From Pseudomonas anguilliseptica (GTDB taxonomy: Bacteria > Pseudomonadota > Gammaproteobacteria > Pseudomonadales > Pseudomonadaceae), in contig NZ_FNSC01000001.1 of the NCBI RefSeq assembly GCF_900105355.1, positions 3,410,001 through 3,474,000 on the forward strand: a DNA stretch of 64,000 bases, given 5' to 3'. A program made the position numbers and the translations under genes. Below the pieces are notes generated by a model, which saw nothing but the letters and a program-made list of their open reading frames with translations, searched no databases and was not told the origin of the DNA. The number at the start of each line of letters is the position of its first letter. Positions within the stretch are counted from its first letter, which is position 1. Of the stretch, positions 22,616 to 31,875 are shown piece after piece.

Positions 22616-23626
22616 ATGACCCGTACTTTTGATATTGCCGTAATCGGCGCCACCGGCAGTGTTGGCGAAACCCTGGTGCAGCTGCTGGAAGAACGCGAGT
22701 TCCCGGTGGCCAATCTGCATCTGGTCGCCAGCGGTGAATCGGCCGGGCGTTCCTTGTCCTACAAGGGCAAGAACCTGCGCGTACGTGACCTGGAAACCTT
22801 CGACTTTGCCAGTGTGCGGCTGGTGTTCTTGGCTGCTGGCAGCAAGGTGACGCAGAAGTATGCCGCGCAAGCTGCTGCGGCTGGCTGCGCAGTGATTGAT
22901 CTGGCCAGTGGTTTGCCGGCCGCGCAGGCACCACGGGTGATTCCTGAGGTCAATCCTGAGGCATTGGCGAGTTTGGCCGCCCCCTACGTGTTGACCAGCC
23001 CAAGTGCTCCGGGTATTGCGCTGGCAGCTGTGCTGGCGGCGTTACCTGGGTCGGTCAGCATTCGCCGAGTGACAGTGACCGCATGCCTGGCAGTCTCCAG
23101 TCGCGGGCGGGAAGGGGTTTCAGAGTTGGCGAGGCAGACCGCCGAGCTGCTTAATGGTCGGGCGTTCGAGCCGCAGTTATTTGATCGGCAAATGGCTTTC
23201 AATCTGCTGGCGCAGGTCGAGCAGACGGATAGTGCCGGGCATGCTGGGTTGGAGCGGCAGGTTGCTGACGAGCTCAAGGAGTTGCTGGGATTGCCTGAAT
23301 TGCAGGCTGCAGTGACCTGCATCCAGGTGCCGGTGTTTTTTGGCGACAGTCTGAGTGTTTCACTGCAGGCCGAGTCGGCCGTCGACCTGAAGCAGGTCTA
23401 CGCCGCTCTGGACGCCGCGGCGGCTCTGGAATTGGTGGGGTTGGATGATTATCCGACTGCGGTCGGCGACGCAGTAGGCCAGGATGTGGTCTATGTTGGC
23501 CGAGTCCGCGGCGGTTTGGCTGATCCAGCTGAACTCAATTTGTGGATTACGTCTGATAACGTGAGAAAAGGCGCAGCGCTAAATGCTGTGCAATTAGCCG
23601 AGTTGTTGATAAAACACTATCTGTAA
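22616..23626 (+). CDS. aspartate-semialdehyde dehydrogenase paralogue (Usg-1-like), probably not catalytic
   Basis: A 336-residue protein of the ASADH family with the Rossmann start FDIAVIGATGSVGETLVQLL and C-terminal VGQDVVYVGRVRGG, then NLWITSDNVRKGAALNAVQL. Where the catalytic Cys is expected, the sequence is LTSPSAPGIAL (Ser130), so dehydrogenase chemistry is unlikely. Orthologues sit at this same place between asd and fimV in pseudomonads. ATG 22616 fits the family N-terminus. Confidence 0.88.
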   Translation: MTRTFDIAVIGATGSVGETLVQLLEEREFPVANLHLVASGESAGRSLSYKGKNLRVRDLETFDFASVRLVFLAAGSKVTQKYAAQAAAAGCAVIDLASGLPAAQAPRVIPEVNPEALASLAAPYVLTSPSAPGIALAAVLAALPGSVSIRRVTVTACLAVSSRGREGVSELARQTAELLNGRAFEPQLFDRQMAFNLLAQVEQTDSAGHAGLERQVADELKELLGLPELQAAVTCIQVPVFFGDSLSVSLQAESAVDLKQVYAALDAAAALELVGLDDYPTAVGDAVGQDVVYVGRVRGGLADPAELNLWITSDNVRKGAALNAVQLAELLIKHYL

Positions 23627-23780
23627 AAGATACTTACCTAGAAATTTGAAGAATCTTTCGAGCTTGGCAATACTGGCTGAGTTGATTGCTGAATGGGGTT
23701 GCGTCTTCGGACGGGGCAGGCAGCAATTTTCAATATCCTCTCGCTGGTCGAGAAAAAAAGATAAAACAAGGGATAACGCT

Positions 23781-26609
23781 ATGGTTCGGGTTCGCAAACT
23801 GGTGCTGGCAATCGCAGCTGCTTCGGCGCTGTCATCCGGTATGGCGCACGCGCTGGGGCTGGGTGAAGTTACCCTGCAGTCGGCGCTCAATCAGCCCTTG
23901 GTGGCTGAGATTGAGTTGCTGGAAGTGCGTGACCTGGCTTCCAACGAAGTAATACCGACCCTGGCATCCCCGGAAGCATTCAATAAAGCCGGCGTTGATC
24001 GTCAGTTCTTCCTGGCTGACCTGAAGTTCACCCCGGTACTTAAACCCAATGGCAAGAGCGTCATTCGGGTTACCTCCAGCAAACCAATGCGTGAGCCGTA
24101 CCTGAACTTCTTGGTTGAGGTGCTCTGGCCGAATGGCCGTTTGCTGCGTGAATACACCCTGCTGCTTGATCCGCCGCTGTACACCCCGCAGAGCGTTATT
24201 CCTGCCACCGCGCAGATGCCTGTGGCAACACCGACACCAGCGCCCCGCGCACAGGCTCCAGCACCTGCGCCGCGTCCAGCAACTGCTGCGGTTCAGCCGG
24301 TCGCTCCAGCGGCTCCGGCAGCACCTGCCGCCCCAGCAGCCAAGCCGCTGGAAGGCAACGAATACAAAACCACTGCCAACGACACCCTCTGGGAAATTGC
24401 CCAGCGTGCGCGTGCCGGCGGTAGCGTGCATCAGGCCATGTTGGCGATCCAGGACTTGAATCCGGATGCCTTTATCGGCGGCAACATCAACCGTCTGAAA
24501 AGTGGCCAGGTACTGCGTCTGCCTGATGAGCAGCAGGTCAAGAGTCGTGCTCAGGGTGAAGCCCTTGCTCAGGTTGCCGAGCAGAATGCCGCCTGGCGTG
24601 AAGGCCGCAGTGTAGCTGCCAGCGCCCGTCAGCTGGATGCCACCAAACGCACCAGCGCCGCCGCGACTCCAGCCAAGGTTGAAACTGGCGATAGCCTGAA
24701 ACTGGTTGCTGCTGACAGCGGTAAAGCTACTGCCGGCAGCGACAAGGGCGCCGCCGACAGCAAAGCGTTGACTGACAAATTGGCCGTGACCCAGGAGAGC
24801 CTGGATTCCAGCCGCCGTGAAAACGACGAGCTGAAAGGCCGCATGACGGATCTGCAGAGCCAGCTCGACAAGCTGCAGCGTCTGATCCAGTTGAAAGACG
24901 ATCAAATGGCCAAGTTGCAGGCTGATCTCGCTGTGCAAGGTCAGGTGCCTGCTGTTGCACCCGCGGTCCCGGAAGCTCCTGTAGCTGAAACCCCGGTCGC
25001 ACCAGTTGAACCAGCTCCTGAAGCTGCGCCACAAGATCCAGCGGCTGCGGCGCCGGTTGTGCCAGCTGCAACCGGCGAGACAGATTTTAATTACAGCGAG
25101 GAGCCCGCTGCTCAGCCAGAGACCGCAGCGCCTGTTGCGGTTGAGCCAGCTCCGATTGCTGCTCCCGAGCCAGCTCCGGTCACGCCTGCTGCCCCTGTTG
25201 CCGAAGCGCCTGTAGTTGCCGAGCCGCAGGCTGAAAGCAGTGCTATTGATGATCTGTTGGCCAATCCGATGTTGCTGGGTGCTGCAGGCGGCGGTGCACT
25301 GCTTATATTGCTGGTTGCGCTGATGATGCTGTCGCGCCGCAATGCGCTGAAAGAAGCCGAATTGCAGGAAAGCCTGGCCGCTGATGAGGGGGCGTCCGAT
25401 CTGGGGGCTGGTCTGGACCTGCCGGATGACAGCTTTGCTGGCATGGCTGATGATCTGGATAGTCAGCAAGCTGATCTGCCTGGCGAAGAGTGCGTGACTG
25501 CGCAAACCGGCGATGCACTGGGTGAGGCGGATATTTACATCGCCTATGGCCGCTTCCCTCAGGCTGCTGAATTGCTGCAAGGCGCCATCAATGATGAGCC
25601 GCAGCGTAGTGATCTGCGTCTGAAATTGATGGAGGTCTACGCCGAGATGGGTGACCGTAATGGTTTCGCCCGTCAGGACAGCGAGCTGCGTGAGATTGGT
25701 GGCAGTGCTGCCGAGCTTGATCAGATCAAGGCCCGCTACCCGGTCATGGCAGTTGCTGCCGGCGCTGGTTTTGCCGCAGCAGCTGCTGCTGAAGAGAATC
25801 TAGACAGCTTCAGTCTGGACGATCTGGCCCTGGACGAGCCTAGCCCGAAAGCGGCCACTGGCGATCAGGACGATGCGTTCGATCTGAGTCTGGACGATCT
25901 TGAGTCTGAACTGGATCGTGATCTGCAAGCTGCTGGTAATACTGCCTCGCTGGATGATCTGGATAGCTTGTCACTGGATGACGATATGGATTTCAGTTCG
26001 CCAGTTGAGCAAGCCGACAGCAAGGATGACGACCTGGGTTTTGATCTGAGCCTGCCTGGAAGCGGCGACAGCGGTCTTGATCTGGGCGGCGATCTGGCTG
26101 ACTTCAGTCTGGATCTGGATACTCCGGCCAAGCCTGCAGCAGCTGCCGAAGATGACTTACTGCTGAGTCTGGATGATGAGCCAAGTGCGGCGCCGGTTGT
26201 GGCTGAGCCAGGTTTTGATCTGCCGGATGAGCAGGCGAGCGGTGATTTCGATCTGTCGGCTGATTTCGATCTGTCACTAAATGATGAAGCGCCTGTGCAG
26301 TCCTCAAGCGACAGCTTTGCTGCTCAACTGGATGACGTCAGCGCTGAGCTGGATTTGCTGTCTGATGACCTGGATCAACCAGCTGGCCTGGATGAGCCGG
26401 CCAGTGCCGCTCCGTCCAGCATGGATAATGACGATGACTTCGACTTCCTCTCGGGTACCGACGAGACGGCAACCAAGCTCGATCTGGCGCGTGCCTACAT
26501 CGATATGGGTGATACCGAAGGTGCTCGCGATATCCTCGATGAAGTCATCGCCGAAGGTAGCGAAGGTCAGCAAAATGAAGCGCGTGAGCTGATCGCTAAA
26601 TTGGTCTGA
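23781..26609 (+). CDS. fimV: polar hub protein FimV
   Basis: A 942-residue inner-membrane protein. In order: signal sequence (LVLAIAAASALSSGMAHA), the conserved FimV N-terminal domain (LGLGEVTLQSALNQPLVAEI...) to about residue 135, a Pro/Ala linker, a LysM peptidoglycan-binding domain at about 193–245, a coiled coil at about 335–375, a second Pro/Ala-rich segment, one membrane span at about 495–515, a long acidic cytoplasmic region with repeated SLDDL/DLSLDD units, and a C-terminal TPR-like motif (TKLDLARAYIDMGDTEGARDIL). In P. aeruginosa it organises type IV pili, twitching and cAMP signalling at the pole. AAGGG precedes ATG 23781. Confidence 0.94.
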   Translation: MVRVRKLVLAIAAASALSSGMAHALGLGEVTLQSALNQPLVAEIELLEVRDLASNEVIPTLASPEAFNKAGVDRQFFLADLKFTPVLKPNGKSVIRVTSSKPMREPYLNFLVEVLWPNGRLLREYTLLLDPPLYTPQSVIPATAQMPVATPTPAPRAQAPAPAPRPATAAVQPVAPAAPAAPAAPAAKPLEGNEYKTTANDTLWEIAQRARAGGSVHQAMLAIQDLNPDAFIGGNINRLKSGQVLRLPDEQQVKSRAQGEALAQVAEQNAAWREGRSVAASARQLDATKRTSAAATPAKVETGDSLKLVAADSGKATAGSDKGAADSKALTDKLAVTQESLDSSRRENDELKGRMTDLQSQLDKLQRLIQLKDDQMAKLQADLAVQGQVPAVAPAVPEAPVAETPVAPVEPAPEAAPQDPAAAAPVVPAATGETDFNYSEEPAAQPETAAPVAVEPAPIAAPEPAPVTPAAPVAEAPVVAEPQAESSAIDDLLANPMLLGAAGGGALLILLVALMMLSRRNALKEAELQESLAADEGASDLGAGLDLPDDSFAGMADDLDSQQADLPGEECVTAQTGDALGEADIYIAYGRFPQAAELLQGAINDEPQRSDLRLKLMEVYAEMGDRNGFARQDSELREIGGSAAELDQIKARYPVMAVAAGAGFAAAAAAEENLDSFSLDDLALDEPSPKAATGDQDDAFDLSLDDLESELDRDLQAAGNTASLDDLDSLSLDDDMDFSSPVEQADSKDDDLGFDLSLPGSGDSGLDLGGDLADFSLDLDTPAKPAAAAEDDLLLSLDDEPSAAPVVAEPGFDLPDEQASGDFDLSADFDLSLNDEAPVQSSSDSFAAQLDDVSAELDLLSDDLDQPAGLDEPASAAPSSMDNDDDFDFLSGTDETATKLDLARAYIDMGDTEGARDILDEVIAEGSEGQQNEARELIAKLV

Positions 26610-26612
26610 TAC

Positions 26613-27479
26613 ATGTCTGATGGTCTTACTACAACGGCAGCCGATTCGGCTGCCGTTGGCGTTTTCAAGATAGCCTTGGGTGTCGAGTACAAAGGTTCGC
26701 GCTATCGCGGTTTTCAGCGCCAGCGTGCCGGTGTGCCTTCAATTCAGGAATCGCTGGAAAAGGCCCTGGCGAAAGTCGCCGGTGGTGTTCCCGTAACGCT
26801 AAGCTGCGCTGGGCGTACCGATGCGCTGGTGCATGCCAGTGCCCAGGTGGTGCATTTCAATACGCCGGTCGAGCGCTCCATGCATGCTTGGGTCATGGGC
26901 GCGAATATGAATTTGCCCGGTGATATCAGCGTGACCTGGGCCAAGTCGATGCCGGCGCACTTTGATGCGCGTTTTTGCGCCCGGGCGCGGCGTTACCGTT
27001 ATGTGATCTATAACGACCAGATTCGTCCGGCGCATATGGCCGAAGAAGTAACCTGGAACCACCGGCCATTGGATGTCGAGCGCATGCGTCAGGCGTCCCG
27101 CGCATTTATTGGTACCCATGATTTCAGCGCTTTCCGTGCGCGCCAGTGTCAGGCCAAGTCGCCGATCAAGACGGTGCATCACCTGGAGTTGCTGCAACAC
27201 GGTCGTTTTATCGTGCTGGATATTCGCGCCAATGCCTTTCTGCATCATATGGTGCGCAATATCGCCGGGGTGCTGATGACCATTGGTGCGGGCGAGCGGC
27301 CGGTGGAGTGGGCGCAGGAAGTGCTGGAGACCCGCGTGCGGCGTACCGGTGGAGTGACTGCGCACCCCTTTGGTTTGTATTTGGTGCAGGTTGATTACCC
27401 CGAGGAGTTCGACTTGCCCAAGCGCTATTTGGGACCGCACTTTCTTTCCGGCTTGCCGGATGTGGCGGCTGACGCCTAA
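26613..27479 (+). CDS. truA: tRNA pseudouridine38-40 synthase TruA
   Basis: A 288-residue enzyme that makes pseudouridine at positions 38–40 of tRNA anticodon arms. The catalytic Asp70 lies in CAGRTD. The usual following Gly (RTDAGVHA) is Leu72 here, and the usual Trp of GWQRQ is Phe34, both unusual. The rest (QCQAKSPIKTVHHLEL, RANAFLHHMVRNIAGVL, GGVTAHPFGLYLV) is standard. It starts 3 bp after the fimV stop and is probably cotranscribed with it. Confidence 0.94.
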   Translation: MSDGLTTTAADSAAVGVFKIALGVEYKGSRYRGFQRQRAGVPSIQESLEKALAKVAGGVPVTLSCAGRTDALVHASAQVVHFNTPVERSMHAWVMGANMNLPGDISVTWAKSMPAHFDARFCARARRYRYVIYNDQIRPAHMAEEVTWNHRPLDVERMRQASRAFIGTHDFSAFRARQCQAKSPIKTVHHLELLQHGRFIVLDIRANAFLHHMVRNIAGVLMTIGAGERPVEWAQEVLETRVRRTGGVTAHPFGLYLVQVDYPEEFDLPKRYLGPHFLSGLPDVAADA

Positions 27480-27530
27480 AAGGCTATTTGCTAGCATCCG
27501 GCTTTCATTGAATTTATCGAGGTTATCCTG

Positions 27531-28151
27531 TTGTCAGCCGTTCGCAGCAAGATTTGTGGCATTACCCGCATAGAGGATGCATTGTCGGCTGTCGAGGCGG
27601 GGGCTGATGCAATTGGCCTAGTGTTCTATGCCAAGAGCCCACGCGCGGTCACGCTGCAGCAAGCGCGCTCGATCATTGCTGCTTTGCCGCCTTTTGTGAC
27701 CACGGTGGGCCTGTTTGTTGATGCCAGTCGCTGTGAGTTGGGTGAGATTCTCGATGCCGTGTCGCTGGATTTACTGCAGTTCCATGGCGACGAGAGTCCG
27801 GAAGACTGTGATGGCTACCATCGCCCCTATATCAAGGCGTTGCGGGTCAAGCCGGGCGATGACATTGCTGCGCAGGTGGCGCTGTACCGGGGTGCCAGCG
27901 GCGTATTGCTGGACACCTATGTGCCAGGCATTCCGGGTGGTACGGGCGAAGCATTCGATTGGTCGCTGGTGCCTCAAGGCTTGAGCAAACCGGTTATTCT
28001 GGCGGGCGGCCTGACGGCTGAGAATGTTACGCAGGCCATCGCTCAGGTGCGTCCCTATGCCGTGGATGTCAGTGGCGGCGTGGAAAAGGCCAAGGGCATC
28101 AAGGATGCCGAGAAGATTCGCGCTTTTATGCAGGCGGTAAAGACTGTTTGA
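27531..28151 (+). CDS. trpF: phosphoribosylanthranilate isomerase TrpF
   Basis: A 206-residue TIM-barrel enzyme of tryptophan synthesis. Signatures are [21 protein letters not shown], where the Cys is the general base, [26 protein letters not shown], and the phosphate loop [15 protein letters not shown]. The start is TTG 27531, with GAGG 8 bases upstream and the family N-terminus (M)SAVRSKICG; no ATG fits. The next gene, accD, has its own 213-bp leader, so trpF probably ends the fimV–truA–trpF unit. Confidence 0.95.
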   Translation: MSAVRSKICGITRIEDALSAVEAGADAIGLVFYAKSPRAVTLQQARSIIAALPPFVTTVGLFVDASRCELGEILDAVSLDLLQFHGDESPEDCDGYHRPYIKALRVKPGDDIAAQVALYRGASGVLLDTYVPGIPGGTGEAFDWSLVPQGLSKPVILAGGLTAENVTQAIAQVRPYAVDVSGGVEKAKGIKDAEKIRAFMQAVKTV

Positions 28152-28364
28152 GGTGTGCAGGGTTGATGTGACGACGCTGCCGGCTTGGCCGTCCATACCC
28201 CTGTTGCAGGTTGGATAAACGCTGCAGGCGGGCGTTTGAGGCGGCGGGTGCGTACTGCGTAGCTGTACCGGCCCCTGAAACGGCTGTACCCATGAATTTT
28301 CCCGGTTAGGCCTGGTCGCATTTGGCGCAGCCCGTCCGGTTAACAGCTTTGGAGAGTCAAGAGC

Positions 28365-29249
28365 ATGAGCAACTGGTTGGTAGACAAACTGATCCCATCG
28401 ATCATGCGTTCCGAGGTCAAGAAGAGTTCGGTGCCCGAAGGCCTGTGGCACAAGTGCCCGTCCTGTGATTCGGTGCTGTACAAGCCCGAGCTGGAAAAGA
28501 CCCTGGATGTTTGCCCCAAGTGCAATCACCACATGCGTATCGATGCCCGCGCGCGCCTGGATATTTTCTTAGATGCTGAAGGACGTGAAGAGCTGGGGGC
28601 CGACCTTGAGCCTGTTGATCGCCTGAAGTTTCGCGACAGCAAGAAGTACAAGGATCGCCTTGCTGGCGCGCAAAAGCAGACCGGTGAGAAAGACGCCTTG
28701 GTGTCGATTCGCGGCACCCTGGAAGGCATGCCGATTGTGACCTGCGCGTTCGAGTTCTCCTTTATGGGGGGGTCGATGGGCGCCATCGTTGGTGAGCGCT
28801 TTGTCCGTGCCGCCAATGCTGCGCTGGAGCAACGTTGCCCGCTGGTGTGCTTCTCCGCGTCCGGTGGCGCACGTATGCAGGAAGCGTTGATCTCGCTGAT
28901 GCAGATGGCCAAGACGTCGGCCGTGTTGGCGCGCCTGCGTGAGGAAGGTATTCCATTTATTTCCGTGCTGACTGACCCCGTGTACGGCGGTGTGTCGGCC
29001 AGTTTGGCCATGCTCGGTGATGTGATTGTTGCTGAGCCCCGCGCTCTGATTGGCTTTGCCGGCCCGCGCGTGATCGAGCAGACCGTGCGCGAGAAACTGC
29101 CGGAAGGCTTCCAGCGCAGCGAATTCCTGCTGGAACACGGTGCCATCGATATGATCATTCACCGCGCTGAACTGCGTCCGCGCTTGGCGCGTCTGCTCGC
29201 TCAGCTGATGGGGCTGCCGTCGCCTGTAGCCTTGCCGGCGACTGCATGA
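28365..29249 (+). CDS. accD: acetyl-CoA carboxylase carboxyltransferase beta subunit
   Basis: A 294-residue subunit that, with AccA, moves CO2 from biotin to acetyl-CoA to form malonyl-CoA. The N-terminal zinc ribbon uses Cys31, Cys34, Cys50 and Cys53 (CPSC...CPKC). The crotonase-fold part contains [30 protein letters not shown] and [18 protein letters not shown]. The start has GGAGAG upstream. folC overlaps its stop by 4 bp, a classic accD–folC pairing. Confidence 0.97.
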   Translation: MSNWLVDKLIPSIMRSEVKKSSVPEGLWHKCPSCDSVLYKPELEKTLDVCPKCNHHMRIDARARLDIFLDAEGREELGADLEPVDRLKFRDSKKYKDRLAGAQKQTGEKDALVSIRGTLEGMPIVTCAFEFSFMGGSMGAIVGERFVRAANAALEQRCPLVCFSASGGARMQEALISLMQMAKTSAVLARLREEGIPFISVLTDPVYGGVSASLAMLGDVIVAEPRALIGFAGPRVIEQTVREKLPEGFQRSEFLLEHGAIDMIIHRAELRPRLARLLAQLMGLPSPVALPATA

Positions 29250-30553
29250 CCGAGCGCTCCCTTGCCGATTGGCTGAGCTATCTGGAGCAGCTGCATCCCA
29301 GCGCCATTGATATGGGGCTGGAGCGTTCGCGGATCGTGCTGCAGCGCCTTGGCCTGGCCAAGCTGGCGCCGCGGGTGATTACCGTCACCGGAACCAATGG
29401 CAAGGGTTCGACCTGTGCATTTATTGCCTCGCTGCTCCAGCTGCAGGGCCTCAAAGTCGGGGTCTACAGCTCACCGCACCTGTTGCGTTACAACGAGCGC
29501 GTGCAGATCGCTGGCGTTGAAGCCACTGATGCCATGCTCTGTGAGGCTTTCTCCGTGGTCGAGGCCGCGCGTCGAGACACTTCACTGACCTATTTTGAGA
29601 TGGGCACTCTGGCCGCTTTCTGGTTATTCCAGCAAGCTGGGCTGGATGCTCTGGTGCTGGAAGTTGGCCTTGGTGGTCGGCTGGATGCAGTGAATCTGCT
29701 GGATGCTGATATCGCGCTGGTCACCAGTATTGGCATTGATCACGCCGACTGGCTGGGTGATACCCGTGAGTCGGTCGCTTTCGAGAAAGCTGGTATCTTC
29801 CGTGCCGGAAAACCCGCTCTGTGCGGCGATCTTGAGCCACCACAGCCTCTGCTCGATCAAGTGGCGCTGCTCGACGCTCCATTCTTCCTGCGTGGCCGTG
29901 ACTATGACCTGAGCATTAAGGCGCAGGATTGGTCCTGGTACGGCCTTAATCATCAAGGCGAAGTACTGACGCTGGCGCATTTGCCGCTGCTCGACCTGCC
30001 CATGGAAAATGCTGCCCTGGCTCTGCAGGCTTACGCAGTGATGCAGCTGCCCTGGCGGCCCGAGCTGATCAGCCAGGCTTTGCAGCAGACTCGGGTGATC
30101 GGGAGACTGGATCGCAGAATGCTCAATTGGCAGGGTAAGTCACTCACGCTGCTGCTCGATGTTGGGCATAATCCCCATGCTGCCGAGTATCTCGCTCAGC
30201 GTTTGGCCAGCCGTTCGCGATCAGGTAAGCGTCTGGCTGTATTTGGTTTGCTGGCTGATAAGGACCTGCCCGGTGTGGTGGCGCCTTTGCTGAGCGAAGT
30301 GGACAGTTGGGCGGTGGCGGCTTTGCCGGCCAGCCGCACGCGGGCAGCCAGCGAGCTGCAGGCGCATCTGCAAAACGCTGGGGCGCAAGTCGTCGCTTAT
30401 GTCAGCGTGCAGGCCGCGCTTGAGGCTCAGTGTGAGCAGGCTTCGGATGGGGATGAAGTGCTGCTGTTTGGATCTTTCTACTGCGTGGCCGAGGCCCTGG
30501 ATTGGCTGGCCCGCCAAGCCAATGGGGGCGTGCAGGATGGCTTTGCTGGATAA
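29246..30553 (+). CDS. folC: bifunctional folylpolyglutamate/dihydrofolate synthase
   Basis: A 435-residue Mur-ligase-family enzyme that adds glutamate to dihydropteroate and folates. The ATP-binding loop [10 protein letters not shown] lies at 47–56. Other signatures are [44 protein letters not shown] and [12 protein letters not shown]. It overlaps accD upstream and the SPOR gene downstream by 17 bp, so the four genes accD to the SPOR gene read as one unit. Confidence 0.96.
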   Translation: MTERSLADWLSYLEQLHPSAIDMGLERSRIVLQRLGLAKLAPRVITVTGTNGKGSTCAFIASLLQLQGLKVGVYSSPHLLRYNERVQIAGVEATDAMLCEAFSVVEAARRDTSLTYFEMGTLAAFWLFQQAGLDALVLEVGLGGRLDAVNLLDADIALVTSIGIDHADWLGDTRESVAFEKAGIFRAGKPALCGDLEPPQPLLDQVALLDAPFFLRGRDYDLSIKAQDWSWYGLNHQGEVLTLAHLPLLDLPMENAALALQAYAVMQLPWRPELISQALQQTRVIGRLDRRMLNWQGKSLTLLLDVGHNPHAAEYLAQRLASRSRSGKRLAVFGLLADKDLPGVVAPLLSEVDSWAVAALPASRTRAASELQAHLQNAGAQVVAYVSVQAALEAQCEQASDGDEVLLFGSFYCVAEALDWLARQANGGVQDGFAG

Positions 30554-31136
30554 GGGATTGAAGCAGCGCATGGTCGGGGCGTTGGTATTGCTGGCGCTGG
30601 CGGTGATTTTCCTGCCGATGCTGCTGTCGCGTGAAGATGAATCGCAGCGAGTCCAGGTTGATGCGCCGGCAATGCCGGCGGCTCCTGAGATCCCAGACGT
30701 CGAATTGCAGCCGGTAGCAGTGCCTGAGCCGCAGCTTTTGCCTGATGAGCCGATTGGTAGCGAGGCCGCGCAAAGCCTGGAGCCAAAAGAACCTGCTGTA
30801 AATGAGCAGCTGGCCGCACCAACAACACCGGCTGCAGCACCTGAGCCTGTGGCAAAACCACCTCAGCCTGCGCCGAGTAGGCTGGATGCCAATAGTCTGC
30901 CGATCAGTTGGTCGGTGCAGCTGGCGAGCTTGTCGAGTAGCGATGGCGCGCAGAAATTGCAGAAAACCCTGCGCAGCCAGGGCTATAACGCCTATATCCG
31001 TACTGTTGATGGCATGAACCGGGTGTTTGTCGGGCCGCTGATCGAGCGTGCCGAGGCGGATCGCCTGCGTGATCAGCTCAATCGTCAGCACAAACTCAAT
31101 GGTTTTGTGGTGCGGTTTCAGCCCGAAGCGGGCTGA
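30537..31136 (+). CDS. SPOR-domain membrane protein (DedD-like)
   Basis: A 199-residue protein with an N-terminal cytoplasmic tip and membrane span ([23 protein letters not shown]..., to about residue 27). A long Pro/Glu/Ala-rich linker leads to a C-terminal SPOR domain (SWSVQLASLSSSDGAQKL, then GMNRVFVGPLIERAEADRLRDQL). SPOR domains bind denuded septal peptidoglycan, so it is probably a cell-division protein of the DedD type. ATG 30537 lies inside folC, implying coupling. Confidence 0.85.
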   Translation: MALLDKGLKQRMVGALVLLALAVIFLPMLLSREDESQRVQVDAPAMPAAPEIPDVELQPVAVPEPQLLPDEPIGSEAAQSLEPKEPAVNEQLAAPTTPAAAPEPVAKPPQPAPSRLDANSLPISWSVQLASLSSSDGAQKLQKTLRSQGYNAYIRTVDGMNRVFVGPLIERAEADRLRDQLNRQHKLNGFVVRFQPEAG

Positions 31137-31275
31137 GCAAGCGGCTTCGCCAAGCCGAATTGTTTGGCCCGCCACTAGGCTGGCCGGGCATTTCAGCGGT
31201 TGGCGAATCCTTTGCTTACGCCCCGTGCAGGTGCTCTGCTAAAATGCAGCGCCTTTCTCGTCGGTAACCTGCATC

Positions 31276-31830
31276 GTGGCATTCACCTGGGTCGATTGGG
31301 CGATTATCGCCGTTGTCGCCGTTTCAAGTCTGATCAGTCTGAGCCGAGGCTTCGTCAAGGAAGCCCTGTCATTGCTTACCTGGATCATTGCTGGCGTGGT
31401 CGCCTGGATGTTCGGCGGCGCACTGTCGCAGCACCTGGTGGATTTTATCGAGACGCCTTCGGCGCGCGTGATTGCAGGTTGCGCGATTCTATTTGTGGTC
31501 ACCCTGTTGGTCGGTGCCCTGGTCAACTACCTGATTGGTGAGTTGATCCGGGTGACCGGGCTGTCGGGGACTGATCGTTTTCTCGGTATGGTCTTCGGCG
31601 CGGCGCGCGGAGGCCTGCTGGTTGTGGTGCTGGTCGGTCTGATCAGCCTGGCTCCGGTGCAACAAGACAGCTGGTGGCAGGAGTCAGCACTTCTGCCGCA
31701 TTTTCTGATGGTTGCTGATTGGTCAAAAAACCTGATTCTGGGGTTGTCCAGTGAGTGGCTGGCCAGCGGCGTTACTGCGCCGGTGGAGTTACCGTTCAAA
31801 GAGGCACTGCAGCAGCCTAAACTGCCGTAA
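31276..31830 (+). CDS. cvpA: CvpA family membrane protein
   Basis: A 184-residue protein with four predicted membrane spans (WAIIAVVAVSSLISLSRG; LTWIIAGVVAWMFGG; VIAGCAILFVVTLLVGALV; GGLLVVVLVGLISLAPV) and the family's FVKEALSLLTWI motif. It starts at GTG 31276. In E. coli cvpA is needed for colicin V production and lies before purF, as here. Its biochemical role is unclear. Confidence 0.93.
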   Translation: MAFTWVDWAIIAVVAVSSLISLSRGFVKEALSLLTWIIAGVVAWMFGGALSQHLVDFIETPSARVIAGCAILFVVTLLVGALVNYLIGELIRVTGLSGTDRFLGMVFGAARGGLLVVVLVGLISLAPVQQDSWWQESALLPHFLMVADWSKNLILGLSSEWLASGVTAPVELPFKEALQQPKLP

Positions 31831-31875
31831 GTGCATTGCGAATCATCGTGTTTCATTGAGTAGGGGTTGCGTCAC

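Noticed and set aside
23832..25580. A 582-codon open frame on the − strand opposite fimV
   Set aside because: Arg/Ser/Trp-rich shadow of fimV, which has clear domains and a start with ribosome site.
25780..26450. Repetitive GATCTG-rich DNA in the 3' half of fimV
   Set aside because: Explained by the acidic SLDDL/DLSLDD peptide repeats of FimV; not a DNA element or CRISPR.
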